From Euptelea pleiosperma (taxonomy: Eukaryota > Streptophyta > Magnoliopsida > Ranunculales > Eupteleaceae), in the NCBI GenBank assembly GCA_035048495.1, contig CM068551.1, positions 10,975,248-11,039,247 of the forward strand: a stretch of DNA of 64,000 nucleotides, given 5' to 3'. Both the position numbers and the translations under genes were made by a program. The notes under the pieces are model-generated. The model saw nothing but the letters and a program-made list of their open reading frames with translations, was not told where the DNA came from and did no database searches. Positions 1-10,520 of the stretch are shown here, piece after piece (the first letter of the stretch is position 1; every line of letters starts with the position of its first letter).

Positions 1-71
1 TTTTTATCATTTGGGGGTGAATCATTCCTTGAAATCAGTGCCAAAAAAGCACTGCTTTTGGGATGATGTAC

Positions 72-3000
72 CTTCATCCAGAGTCAGTAAGCTCTTATAC
101 TGGAAAGGAGACGAGCTAGCCGTGCAACCAAAAACGCCCAGGCAAAGACTTGCAGAAATTGTTTTTTTCTTTTTTGTTAAATAAATCCTAAAAGAAACTT
201 GTAGGTCTCACCTGCTTGGTGTACCACTGGCAAGATTTACACGGCTCTTTAACAAAGATACCTACATCAGCCGAAAAGACAAAAATAAACATAAATCCAG
301 CTGAGTCAAGAGTTTGGTGGTACTAAAATGACTTGACTAGACCTGAATCAAAGTAAGCGCAAAGTATAACTAGTCAGAAAAACAAGTAACCACATGGTAT
401 ATATTCTCAATTCCATTGTACAGTTCATACAGAATTTCAAGCACATTCTGCATGTACTAAGCCCTATAACAAAATTCTCTGGAACAGAAAAAAAAATTAT
501 GTTGACTGGATCTTCAAATAAGCATCCTATCACAGATTCATAAGATTGCTTTAGAGGACTCAGTAGAGTAGGTCTACTCAGACATGGTTTAAAAAGGCTT
601 TTTGAGGCTACGAGGCTCTAAGAAACAGCCTCGAGGCTATAGCCTCAGTGGTCATTTATGAGGTTAAGCCTCAATTCACTGAGGCTATAGCCTCGAGGCG
701 CACATGAGGCTATAGCCTCGAGGCGCACATGAGGCTATAGCCTTACTTATACATGTTAAAACTCGAAATCGTAACCCTTGATGTGACCATATTTTGGGGT
801 TTTGCCTTATTTTTCATAAGTACATGTAAAATTTAATCATTTTTCCTTCTTTAATAGTGTGCTTTTTTTTTTTTTTTAATAATATGATTGAAGAAGATGA
901 GAGGGGTTTCTAAGAAGCATGAGTAGTAGTAGTTGTAGAAAAGATCTAGCGTGGAAGTTTAGGGTTTATTTTTGTTATTTTTTAAGATTTGATATCGACA
1001 TTCAGGTACTCCCGACAGTGTCGCTCGTAAGGTAAAGTTATAGCCTCAATTACTTTTATGCTTATTTAAGTTATTTTTTTCACATGATATGTTGTTTCTC
1101 ATTTTTATAGAGTTAACTATATTTGTTTAGAATTTTTAAACACTTTTAAATGAGGCTTAAATGAGGCTTACGCCTCGATACCACCTCAAGGCTACGCCCT
1201 CGCCTTTTTGAGACAAAACGCCTCAGTTCCCGAACTAGCCTTTTTAAACTTTGTACTCAGATACCACTGGACTGAAAACTGAGGAATTTTGGAACTGTGA
1301 TAGCGGCTCATAGGAGGAGAGTCTAGAACTAATGTACTTGTTCAATCGACTAAGCTAACACAGCATGAGCACAAGTCTTGAATACTTTATTAAGAAAATA
1401 GGAAGCTCTGTGGGTAGCAGTAAGCTCCTTTATATGATTATGCCTCTTCTATAAGTTTTTTGCACATTCAGTTCTTAATCATAAAAAAAGACTAACTACG
1501 CACTGAAGCTTAAAACTTTAGAAACTCAAGATTCTATAAAACTGCTGATTAATGGTCGATGTGAATTCCCTCTTTCACTCAAAGTCGTACACTTTCTTCA
1601 GTGAGAATGCATGATGAGTGCAAAACAAATGCCAGTGTTAAGGTGCCCATGAAATCAGAAAGATAGGCACAAATTTCAACTAGAAAAAAAATATATATAT
1701 TCATTATATGTGCGCTGTCTGATAACTTTGGAGGGACTTTCTCAAACTAGTAATGGATTGCAGTAAGAAAAATCCACAGTTTATACAGCAATCCACTGTT
1801 TCTGGTAGTCTTACAAAAAATTAAATGTTAGCTTCATGTAAGAAGCCGTTGGAAAATTGTAAGTCAAAGACAGAAATTACCTGATCCTCGACCTTCATAT
1901 GCTTAGCAAATAGCTTTGCAGCACGGCATTCTCTTGTCAACGGCCGTAAACCCCTGGTGGACATCGATAAAATGGAACCTTATAAATTACATAGGGCACA
2001 AAAAATAATTTGCTTGAAACTACTTGTATTATTAAGAATTGTGATGTACTATATGAGAAGTTCAATTAAGAATATTGGATCCTTAGAAAGTTCCAGTCTG
2101 TCTCCTAGTAGTATATAAGAAAAGGCAGCAACACCTAAGAAGCTCCAATGATCTTAAGGCAGATGTACTGATAACAAGAACTGCTGGACTCCCTGGATCA
2201 ATCTTTCCCTCTAAAAGCTGCCCTTCGCATAGCACTTCTTTCCATGGCATTCCAAAAGCAGTCTTCATATGCTTGCTCAGAGTACCAGCATCCTGATCCA
2301 GGTCTTGAGATAACTCCAGAATGCATGTATCTGCACATTTCAAAAAGGCATCATAGATAAAAACATATTATATGCATGCTTCCAAAAAGGGAGAAAAATT
2401 ATATACAATAGGAAAAATGAATAACTGGTGAGACCCATGAATCGCCTTCTTAAGAAAGAAGCAGTTTCGTGCTTATTTGTAGCTTAGGTGCTAGCACAGG
2501 GAGCTAGATTCAAACCCAAAGCAAAGTAAGAGAAAACACCTAGGCTACTTTGTCAAGGTGATGGCTTGAGTTTTGAAACTTGTGCCTTGGCAATCAGGCG
2601 AGCATCCAGCCGTTGATATGCCCACCCATTAGTTCCCGCAAACTAAAAGTAAAATTCCTTGTTCACTCTCTTCATGATATGATTTTAATTGTTTACTATT
2701 TTAAAGCAATGCTTTAACGTCACATACCAGAATCAACTCATAAGTTATGATTACTGTCCCACATAGTGGTTAGATATCATTGCCTGTCGTGAATTATGAT
2801 CTCTAAATTCTTATTAATGAAATTATCAGTAATCATCATCAGTAATTGTGCCCTAACCCAACTATTTGGGGTTGATAACATGAATTCTATCAAATATTTT
2901 GTTTATCAAAACACATGAATTCTCTCCAACCATTCAATTCTATCCATAGCGGTATCTCTCATTTATTGTTTAAAAATCAATATAATTAACCAAACTTTGA

Positions 3001-6000
3001 TTTTGGATGGTCAAATTGAAGCTTAAGGTAATATAAGATTTACAAAAATTCACCCATTAATTGCTGAATTAATTCAAAAAGTTCAACAATATTTGTAAAC
3101 CAACTGATTATGGAAAATTTTGACATTTCCAATACAAAAATTTTGATTGAAGTTTAGGGATGTTTTGTAAAAAAAATTGCAAAATTAGGTAAGTTTAAAG
3201 AATTGTTGCGAAAAGGTGAAAAAAACATGCACTAATATTTCAAGGAGTGCTAAAATAAGCATGAAAACAAGCTCATAACTCATTATAACACAGTAAACAA
3301 TCATTTGAAGTAACAAATGCAAAACCAATAGCGTTTGTCACATATCGATGCAAGTATTTGAATCACTAAGACTCTGATAACCACAAGTTATAGTTAACTA
3401 CTCAAACTGTCATATATGCACATAAAGGCTGAAAGCAGCATACTATGACCAAAATAGGTCGTAACCACATTTATTAAAAAAAATATACATAAATTTTTCA
3501 AAATTATGGATAACACAATTATGTTTAAAATTATATCCAATTGTATTCTATAGTTAAAATATTACTTTTTAAATATTATGCACTTATATAAAAAATAATT
3601 ATATCATTTATTGATATCTAATCTTTTCCTGAGATCAATCACCAACTATTCATCTAGATGCAAAGTGATACGAATCGGAATGGAGAGAGAACAAAGCTTG
3701 ATCTCGAGGTGGCGGAAGTAGAGCTCAATAGTGATGGATAGGGAAGTCTAGGGCATCAAACAGAGCAAAAGCTTAATCTTCTTTTTCTTCTTCTTCTCTA
3801 AAATACACCAAAAGCTTCCTTTCTAAACAAGTTAGGCTTTTATAGAAAAGTCTTAACCCTAGGGTTGATCTAAGCCATTGACCCTTCACAAGTGATCTTA
3901 ACCCTCCATTTCCTATAAAAAAATTCATTCCTGCGAAATGTCCAAAATACCCCCACCGAACTAATATAGGACACATATGCCATCATCATTCTCCCCAAAT
4001 GAAAGAAAATTCGACTTTGATGAGTTATTATCAATCCTTCTTGTTCAGTTGCAGTTATGGCAATTATGCTTTGATATGGTGATCCTTGAGCTGGTGGAAG
4101 AAGAAATCTTAGACTCAAGGAATAAATTGAAGGTATTCAATCCAATGCCCCGTTCTAGCAATCGCTGGCTTCTAGTGGCCGTTGAGCTAATAGAAGAATA
4201 CTTCGAGTCCTAGGAATAAATCAGATCCATTCAATCAGATACACTGATTCAACCCATCATTGGCTTATAAACAAGTATCCCTGTGTTTGGTCAACTAGAT
4301 CAAAGGAATCATCACGCTTCCTTGATCACAAATGTTGAAAGAGCGACAAAGACAATATTAGAACTGGATTATTCAACTCCATGATCCCATCAATCCCAAA
4401 AATGCATAAAATAGAGGCTAGTGGTCAGCTATGTCCATCAAAATCATCAATGGAATCAACTCACTAACTTCCTCTAGTTCCAGTTCCTGGATGGGTTATG
4501 TTGATCACACACTAGTCTTCGTTACTACAACCATCCATTGATGGTGAAATTTCTCCATACAAGATCAAAATTATCTTCAATTGGAGCTCTTGACCCCATC
4601 ATAGCTTCATCTAAAAGCTAACTTTTCCCTTCCCTGCGAGAGATTGAAGACAACCAATTTTTGGGCTTTTTCAAGCTACAATCAAGCCCAATGGGAAACA
4701 AAAAAGTGGGTTTAAGTGACGAGCCCAACCCAGAGGCTCAAGCCTGCCAACCTAAGCTTATAAGCCTAAGCCTCAACCCAAGCTCGTATGATGAGCCACA
4801 GCCCAAGCCCAGCAAACCAAACATGCAAGTCCAAGCCCATTAAGACAAAGTAAAAATGAAAAGAAGAGGAAGAAGAAAAATCCTCATTTATACACCACTC
4901 CAGTGTTAAGTGTGTATACTACAGTTGGGTGAACATGAACGATTAAGGGATCCAAGCACCTCACACCAAACCAGATATCATCGCTCTAGAGAATGAGCCA
5001 AATTAAATCATGCTTTGTAAACAGTAGAAACGCATTTTAATATAGTGTTATGGGAGCACCACAGTACGATGTATTCACCCAAATTCTTACCCTTTTGAGT
5101 GTCATTTCACATCCGATTTGGACAAGGTATCTCTAAACACCGAAAGATGAACCATCCATTTAAAAGGAAGATGAAGATGACAATAGTGGTTCAAAAGGTC
5201 GATGGAGAACGGAAGTGTTTCAGACGAAGTGTGCCTCGAAGGCATGTAAAGTTCATATCGATGGGAATCACTGAGAAAATTTTGTCAACCCTATCAACTC
5301 CTCAAATTGAGAGACAAAATAAGGGTGTGCATATTGATCAACACTATCTCATTTCAGTTTCAATTGAAGAGACCTACAAAATACATATGATAGTGACATT
5401 CCCAACAGAGGCGTGTCATGTTGTCCTAGGGAATCCATGATAGTTTGATCGACAAGTCACCTACAATGATGACTGATGCTTTTGCATCAAGGATAAGAAT
5501 GTTGTTCTTTTACCTTTAAAAAAGGCCCTCCAGACAAACAAGAAGAAAAACATTAGATGTTTCATGAGCATTGGGCATAGGTAGAATGGATAGATACTCC
5601 AAGCACCTTCAGACGCTACACTGAAAGACTAATGGCAATGAGAACAAAGCAAGTCCCTAATTGTCGACTCTTTGAGATACTAATATCAATTTAAATAAGC
5701 TTACATGATGCCAAAACAAGCATCTTAATAACCAAAAAAAAGTCCCATTAGTTTTTAGTTTTCTTACTTTTTGTTTCTTTTTCGGTTAAGTTTAACTTAA
5801 ATTGAGTATTAAGTCCCAATATTCAAGAGCTAATGAATACTCATTTGCTTCGACTAAAACAAATACTTTCACCTCAATGGATCACACTTCCTATGCTTGG
5901 GCACTATCCCAAGGCAGCACATTCCACAAATGAAGTTAGGGCACCTTCTACTATATTGTGGCTGTGACACTGGATCCACTGTCATAATCATCCGTTGATC

Positions 6001-8787
6001 CTCAATGGTGGCCATCTAAATCGAATCGCTCTCGAGACATTTTGATCAAAAAAGCAATCCACATTGCTTTGCAGCTGTAGTGCTAACTCGTACAATCGAT
6101 CATAGTCCCTACGAACAACATGAGCTGATTTTTCCCTTCCCTTCAAACGGTTGAAGGAAACCCATTTTTGGGCCTTAAGTTGAAATCAGGCCGAACAAAA
6201 AAGAATTGTTGCCTAAGTAATGAGGTCAAGCCACAGGTTCAAGCCTGCCAGCCCATGCCCATAAGCCAGTGCCCCAGCCCCAACCTAGCAAACCTCAGCC
6301 CCCAAGCCCAGGCCCATTATACCAAACAAAAACAAATGAAGGAAAAAAAAATCCTCATTTATACACCTACCTAAGTGTTAAGTGGTAAACTACTTGGTAA
6401 TAAACACTCCGACTAAAATTTGTCTACCACGAACAAAAGCACCCTACTCGGGAGAAATGATGGAAAGAAGAACGATTCTTAGTCAGGAAGTCAAAGCATT
6501 AACCAAAATCTTGTAGACAATCCCCACTAGGCTTATTGGTCTAAAATCCGAGATGTCTAAAGCGTTTGGTCTTTTAGGAATTAATGCTAAGGTGTAATTG
6601 GAATAGTAATCAAGGAATGCCTCATCCTTCATCCTCAAACTCATAAACTATCCTCATGAAATCTTTGCCCACCACTTCCCAACAATGACTAAAGAAGACT
6701 AAGGAAAACCCGTCAGGCCCAGGTGCTTTATCGCCCTTGAGAGATCCAATGGCCCCTAAGATCTCCTTCACAAATGCTTGAAGAGATACTAGCAAAGTGA
6801 AGCCCATCTAGCGTGAGTCTATAAGAGTTAGATTCTGCATATAACTTGGAGTACAACTCCACTTCCCTAGATCTGATAGAGGTGTCCTCCGATAGGCGTC
6901 TCCCATCAATATGAATGCTGGAAATAAGGTTAGTTCTTATGCGGGCACTAGCAATACAACGAAATAATTTTGTGTTATTATCCCCAACTTTACCCTAGAT
7001 TTATGCTTCCAATTGATCTCTCCCATCCTTTCTAGCTTCTGGTATTCCTCTTTCAAATCAACCTCCTACAAATGTTTTTTTTTTTTTTGATAAGTTGACC
7101 TCCTACAAATGTCCTCCTGAAAAAGATCTTCTTCCTCCTCTTTCCTATCAATCACAACTATCTCCTCTAGGATAGTCTTCATCTTCTAATCAACCCAAAC
7201 TTACGATTCCACACAACCAACTTTTCCTATGCAACACGAAGCTGGCCTTGCGCTCAAAGAAAAGAGAACTCCACCACTCGCCTACCTTCTCACGGAATTT
7301 TGGAATGAGAAGCCACATGTTCTCAAACCGAAACGTAAAGGGAAGCCTAAGCACACTTCCAGAATCCAAAAACAAAGGAACATGATCTGAAGTTGGTTTA
7401 GAAAAGGCAGACTGAGCAACACTAGAAAAATGCTCCTCCCATCTCGAAGACACTAGAAGATGATCGGGCCAGCAAAGGATGGATCTCTCCTGGTTGTTGG
7501 ATGGTTGGACCAAGTAAATCTCTCTCCACTTAAAGGTAAATCCATAAGCATATGCCTAATAAAAAGTCGCCAAAGTCTTTCATGCTTCTAGTAATACAAC
7601 AAGTACATGTACGTGTACGTTTATCTGTTGTATCATACAACCCTGTCAGAACCCAATGGAAATTGTCTTCTATTGAACATCTAATAGAAATGGAGAAAGC
7701 TCCCACCAAGTCCTCTAGAACTTTGACAACTCTCTTATCCCAAAAGACAACCACCCCTCCCAACCACACACCTTATTGCCCCAAACATCGGTTGTGACAT
7801 GGAAAGGACCTGAATTGTTGATTGCTAGGTCTTACATCAAAATTTGTTTGCATCCTTGAGTTACTGATCTCATTAAAACAAGCTTACCCGGTGGCAACAA
7901 CAAGTATTGTAATCCACCCAAAAAAAAATGGAAGAATTCCCACTCTTTCTAGTTTTTTTTTTCTTTTACATTTCTTCTTCTTCTTTCATTTAGTCTGATT
8001 TAGAATTAATACTGAGTCTTGATATTTGAGAGCTGATGAATACTCAATCAAGTGTTCGAAATTATTCGATTCATCCATCTTCAAATCGATTCAAGTTCAC
8101 GTTTTTCTAATACAAATTTAACGAAGCATGTGCATTTGAACACCTGCCACATTATAACTCTTAAGAGTGGCTAATTTGTGTCTATACCGAGTGGTCTGAT
8201 CTGATGAAGCAGGGGTGTTTCGGAAGGACTTGATTTTAAGAAGCGCAGATAAGGTGGGATTTATGATAAGCGTATTGAACGCTTTTTTCGAGTTAACCCA
8301 ACCAATATTTTTGGGTTGACAATGTAAACTTCGTTACCTAACAACCCCTTCGAAGCCAGATGAAAACAATTCGAAAACATGAAGAGAGGTGACGAGAGGC
8401 ACCTTTGATTGATTCCAACTCGAGAGAAGAAAGCCTGTGAGATTTGGAGGATTGGAGTCGATTGAGGAAGAAGTTGAACTGCTGAGCCGAAGGAAGAATT
8501 GCAGCAGCAGCAGCTGTTGGTTCTGTAACTTCTGTTACGTTATTGATTATTTTCTCGTTCTCCTTCTTCTGATTTTTTTTCTTCGTCTTGGCTCTTTTTG
8601 GACCCAGAGGAATTCTGCTAGTGTTTTTGAAAACCGCGTTTGGGCCGAGAGGAATTTTGCTAGTGTTTTTGAAAACCGCGTTTGGGCCGAGAGGAATTCT
8701 GTTAGGGTTTCTGAAAGCCGAAGTCTTATCGCCGTCCTGCTTGGGTCGCCGCTTCTGTTTCGCGACTCTAGGTTTCCCGCTCGCCAT
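72..8787 (-). CDS. CMSS1: CMSS1/Cms1-like 90S pre-ribosome protein, 5' exons (3' end outside window)
   Basis: Exons: 8403-8787 (start ATG at 8787), 2135-2330, 1881-1953, 212-261 and probably 72-99. All introns have GT/AG ends and phases agree across the first four exons, giving about 235 codons. Exon 1 encodes a basic, Lys-rich N-terminus (typical of nucleolar proteins), an Ala run, then a conserved stretch ending ELESIK. This joins exon 2 (DTCILELSQDLDQD, AFG.PWKEVLCEGQLLEGKIDPGSPAV, STSALRSLELLR), exon 3 (GLRPLTRECRAAKLFAKHMK) and exon 4 (VSLLKSRVNLASGTPS). These match my memory of the CMSS1/Cms1 family, associated with the small-subunit processome in the nucleolus; function here is inferred. 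The putative 28-bp fifth exon is one base short of keeping frame, so the gene may be damaged or that exon misplaced. Intron 1 is 6.1 kb and full of repeats. About 45 C-terminal residues lie beyond base 1. Confidence 0.8.
588..1249. repeat. foldback element with GAGGCTATAGCCTC palindromes
   Basis: The outer ends TTTAAAAAGGCT and AGCCTTTTTAAA are inverted. Inside the left arm the perfect palindrome GAGGCTATAGCCTC recurs in short tandem units joined by GAGGCGCACAT, around 655-740. The right arm carries GAGGCTTA/TACGCCTC motifs. It lies in intron 3 of the CMSS1-like gene. No transposase is encoded. It is MITE-like, but the superfamily is not assigned and no target duplication is clear. Confidence 0.6.
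1250..1880. other. unique-looking intron 3 sequence
   Basis: AT-rich intron DNA of the CMSS1-like gene. I see no ORF, tandem repeat or element boundary in it. Intron 2 (1954-2134) is similarly plain. Confidence 0.5.
2331..4619. other. intron 1, proximal part, no gene seen
   Basis: AT-rich intron sequence of the CMSS1-like gene. Short ORFs here (about 3.77-4.21 kb on both strands) overlap each other and have no recognisable domain, so I do not call them genes. Confidence 0.5.
4620..4930 (+). repeat. dispersed direct repeat, copy 1
   Basis: A C-rich stretch with many AAGCCCA/CAGCCC units, followed by a segment containing AATCCTCATTTATACAC and AGTGTTAAGTG. The same order of motifs recurs at about 6130-6410, 1.5 kb away in the same orientation. 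The two copies flank a gypsy-like remnant, so they could be degraded LTR parts, but no TG...CA ends are seen. Confidence 0.5.
5099..5600 (+). pseudogene. Ty3/gypsy protease-RT spacer remnant
   Basis: The reading frame 5099-5440 ends in a segment like the region after the retropepsin fold of plant gypsy polyproteins: CHVVLGNP, then FDRQVTYND and KNVVLLPLK in near-continuous frames through stop codons. The expected Trp codon after the LGNP/LGRP motif is a stop (TGA), and another stop follows within ten codons. No RT, RNase H or integrase is recognisable nearby. It is a short decayed fragment inside the first intron of the CMSS1-like gene. The family call rests on motif memory only. Confidence 0.5.
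5640..5850 (+). repeat. dispersed direct repeat B, copy 1
   Basis: Contains AAGCTTAC..., a T-rich stretch, and a segment ending AAGAGCTAATGAATACTCA. A diverged copy with the same order (AGCTTACCCGG, T-rich run, GAGAGCTGATGAATACTCA) lies at about 7840-8050 in the same orientation. The pair brackets the LINE remnant. Its origin is unknown. Confidence 0.4.
6130..6410 (+). repeat. dispersed direct repeat, copy 2
   Basis: Second copy of the repeat at 4620-4930, sharing the AAGCCTGCCA / CAAGCCCAGGCCCATTA segments and the AATCCTCATTTATACAC tail. It is more diverged than a recent duplication would be. Confidence 0.5.
6470..7790 (-). pseudogene. LINE (L1-type) remnant: endonuclease and RT fragments
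   Basis: Read on the minus strand, the order is that of a plant L1 ORF2. An APE-type endonuclease N-part (7530-7769: GGVVVFWDKRVV, TGLY) comes first. The endonuclease C-part follows (7190-7513: VSSRWEEHFSSV.QSA.S.PTSDHVPL, then PFRFENMWL-like residues). Next is an RT start (6622-6807: KGDKAPGPDGFS..FF..CW..VG.D) and, below 6622, an ALIPKR..A..ISDFRPISL motif. The frames are interrupted by stops and shifts, and the poly(A) end and most of the RT are missing. It lies antisense to no known exon, inside intron 1 of the CMSS1-like gene. The element is dead. Confidence 0.75.
7061..7111 (-). mobile_element. tiny poly(A) retroinsertion with 14-bp target duplication
   Basis: ACCTCCTACAAATG occurs at 7061-7074 and again at 7098-7111. 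It flanks 23 bp that read on the minus strand as CAACTTATC followed by about 14 A. A poly(A) tail plus a 14-bp duplication is the mark of target-primed reverse transcription, so this is probably an extremely truncated SINE or LINE 3' end within the older LINE. Confidence 0.65.
7840..8050 (+). repeat. dispersed direct repeat B, copy 2
   Basis: Diverged copy of the segment at 5640-5850, with the same motif order and orientation. Confidence 0.4.
8611..8720. repeat. 42-bp in-frame tandem repeat in CMSS1-like exon 1
   Basis: Units at 8611-8652 and 8653-8694 are almost identical, with a partial third unit to 8720. On the minus strand each unit encodes a 14-residue block around IPLGPNAVFKNTS, so the N-terminal basic tail carries a short internal repeat without breaking frame. 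Confidence 0.85.
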
Positions 8788-8856
8788 TGTTGCCTGGTTC
8801 AGTTAGGTTTTGCGGGCACAACTTCAGTTGGTTCATACTTTATACTTAATTAGTGG

Positions 8857-8911
8857 AGGAGCACGTGCATTGATAGAGAAAAGCTCAATAGGAGCACGTG
8901 CATTGATGCCA
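8857..8911. promoter_or_regulatory. two G-box (CACGTG) sites in a short direct repeat upstream of CMSS1-like gene
   Basis: GGAGCACGTGCATTGAT occurs twice. The CACGTG cores are at 8862-8867 and 8895-8900, about 75 and 108 bp upstream of the start codon at 8787. G-boxes bind bZIP/bHLH factors in plants; a role here is inferred from position alone. A weak TATAAAG lies at 8838-8844 on the minus strand. Confidence 0.4.
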
Positions 8912-8919
8912 AGAATTGA

Positions 8920-9192
8920 TGTCCACCCCCAAATGCCACGTCACACACTTTTGAGCCATTGATCGCAAGGATGTTTGGCCCACCAGCTGGTGGACTGATT
9001 GATGATTTATGGCCGTTGGATTCGAGTTTTTCATTGGGTGATTTTTAAGAGTTGGATTCCAGTATTTTTGAGGTACTCAGATCCTATGGCTATAAATCAC
9101 CAATTTTGTAGGTCTACTAAGCTGTGTGACAAACATTCAAGGGTCAGTGGGCTTAAAAGAGTGTGGCACGTGGCATTGACATCAACTTGATG
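8920..9192. mobile_element. foldback MITE
   Basis: The left arm (ATGTCCA..., GCCACGTCACACACTTTT, GGATGTTTGGCCCACC) pairs imperfectly with the right arm (ACAAACATTC, AGAGTGTGGCACGTGGCA, TTGACATC). The same CCACGTGGC / AAACATCC / CTGATTAGTGAT theme recurs around 46.4-46.7, 54.0-54.35, 56.6-56.8, 58.4-58.6, 60.0-60.3 and 61.0-61.2 kb. No coding capacity; superfamily unknown. Confidence 0.55.
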
Positions 9193-9292
9193 TTGCGCGA
9201 TGTGATTTTTTTTGTAAGCAATGTTTCATTGACAGGAAATTAATAACACTGACCGGATGGTCAGTCAAAAGGGCAGCAGCAATCCAAGCCCC

Positions 9293-9431
9293 GGAGAAAT
9301 TTTTTGAAGCTGCGATCATGCGCCTAATCATATTGTGCCAGGTACACCTAAGTGTAGGTGCAATGATGTTGCGCTGGTGTACCTGGTGCACTATGATTGC
9401 GCGGATGATTGCCGCTTCAAAAAATTTCTCC
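9293..9431. repeat. 139-bp imperfect hairpin with GGAGAAATTTTTTGAAGC ends
   Basis: GGAGAAATTTTTTGAAGC at 9293 is the exact reverse complement of the sequence ending at 9431. Pairing continues inward for about 57 bp with a few mismatches (through ...CCAGGTACACC), leaving a loop of roughly 25 bases. It abuts the end of the RNase H fragment. It is either a small foldback transposon or a hairpin-forming locus. Confidence 0.7.
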
Positions 9432-9745
9432 AAGTTGGGGGAATTTGAACCCCGAGACCTCGATCCCAAACTTTAGCCTTACATGCAATACAATGAGCTA
9501 CTAAATCACAAGTCCTAAGAATATAACAAACAGAAACAAAACCAAGAGAGGGAAGAAAATCCAAAATTTCATCGCATATCGAGGATGTGGTCCAACCCAA
9601 TCCGACGATCCCCAAGAACCTTTGAATCCATCTCCACCTCCAAAGCCTTAAAAGTAAGCCCAAAATCACTGAGCAGTCCAAAGATTAGAGCCTGCACCTC
9701 AGCCTCTGCCTCCTCTGCTAATGTGGCTCTACACCACTTGCCTCT
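9432..9745 (-). pseudogene. RNase H-like domain of non-LTR type, decayed
   Basis: On the minus strand one frame reads KWCRATLAEEAEAEVQAL, then ALEVEMDSK, the pattern of RVT_3-type RNase H with E and D catalytic-site contexts. A second frame continues ILDFLPSLGF, DLVAHCIACKAKVW and PPTW, the usual C-terminal block with its H/A.A. pattern. One frameshift near 9600 separates the halves. It is probably the 3' end of an L1-type LINE or a derived gene fragment; nothing upstream preserves the RT. It is not the continuation of the LINE at 6.5-7.8 kb in any obvious way. Confidence 0.6.
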
Positions 9746-9749
9746 TAGT

Positions 9750-10385
9750 AGTGTTTCTAAACGCTAAGGCGTGAGGCGAGGCGCTTCACTAGCCAAAGTC
9801 TTGAGGCGTAAGTCTCAGGGCGTAAGATGTAAGCCTTATACGCACGCATTTTTTAGGTAAATAAATATTTAAATTTATAAATAAGTGTAGTAAAAATTCA
9901 AAAAATAAAGCATATTTCCAAATTCCAAGTTCCAGCTATTAACAAAAAAGCACAATGCCAATCAAAGACTCAATTTCTACTAAATTAAATGCATCTTCAT
10001 AAATTATATGAACAACGTCCTCTTCTTGATAGTCCAAGTCGAAATTTAGCATCTCGTCATCAATCAATTGTTGATCAATCGATGTTGGGTCCCTTATAAA
10101 TATAAAACTTAGGATTTTTTTTTTTTATGTTGGGTCCCTTCGACTTAAATATCTTGATGTTTTTTTTTTATTTCTTTTTTAAGTTAAAACAACATGCCAA
10201 AAAAATAGCACATATGAGGCGTGCACCTCATTGAGAAGCGTAAGCCCCGTCAATGCATCTTGGAGTGAGGCGTAAGCCTCAGATGTGTAAATCCCTTTTG
10301 ATTGAGCCTCAGGGAGTTTTTTAAGACTTTGCCCCGAGGCGCGCCTCGAGGCGTAAGCCTCACACGCCTTTAAAAACATTGCCTA
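9750..10385. repeat. foldback element with GAGGCG/CGCCTC arms
   Basis: The left end, TGTTTCTAAACGC followed by GGCGTGAGGCGAGGCGC, is inverted relative to the right end GAGGCGTAAGCCTCACACGCC followed by TTTAAAAACA. The right arm also holds the palindrome GAGGCGCGCCTC. The architecture resembles the element at 588-1249, with the same GAGGC theme, suggesting one family. Confidence 0.55.
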
Positions 10386-10520
10386 CCAAAACACAATGAG
10401 AAAATTCATTTCTAATGATCAACTTTTTCTCTTCCTAACAACCCATGTCCCTCCCCCTACATAGCATCTCTATAGGAAAGTATATTTGTTCCTCGAAAAT
10501 TTCATAAACTTATAACTTTT

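Noticed and set aside
8437..8853. 138-codon ORF on the plus strand
   Set aside because: It is antisense to exon 1 of the CMSS1-like gene and kept open by the 42-bp repeat, whose length is a multiple of three.
9432..9520. tRNA-like or SINE-like sequence on the minus strand (TAGCTCATTG and GGTTCAAATTCC resembling pol III boxes)
   Set aside because: The same bases encode the conserved C-terminal block of an RNase H domain (LVAHCIACKAKVW, PPTW). A cloverleaf cannot be drawn, so the box similarity is chance.
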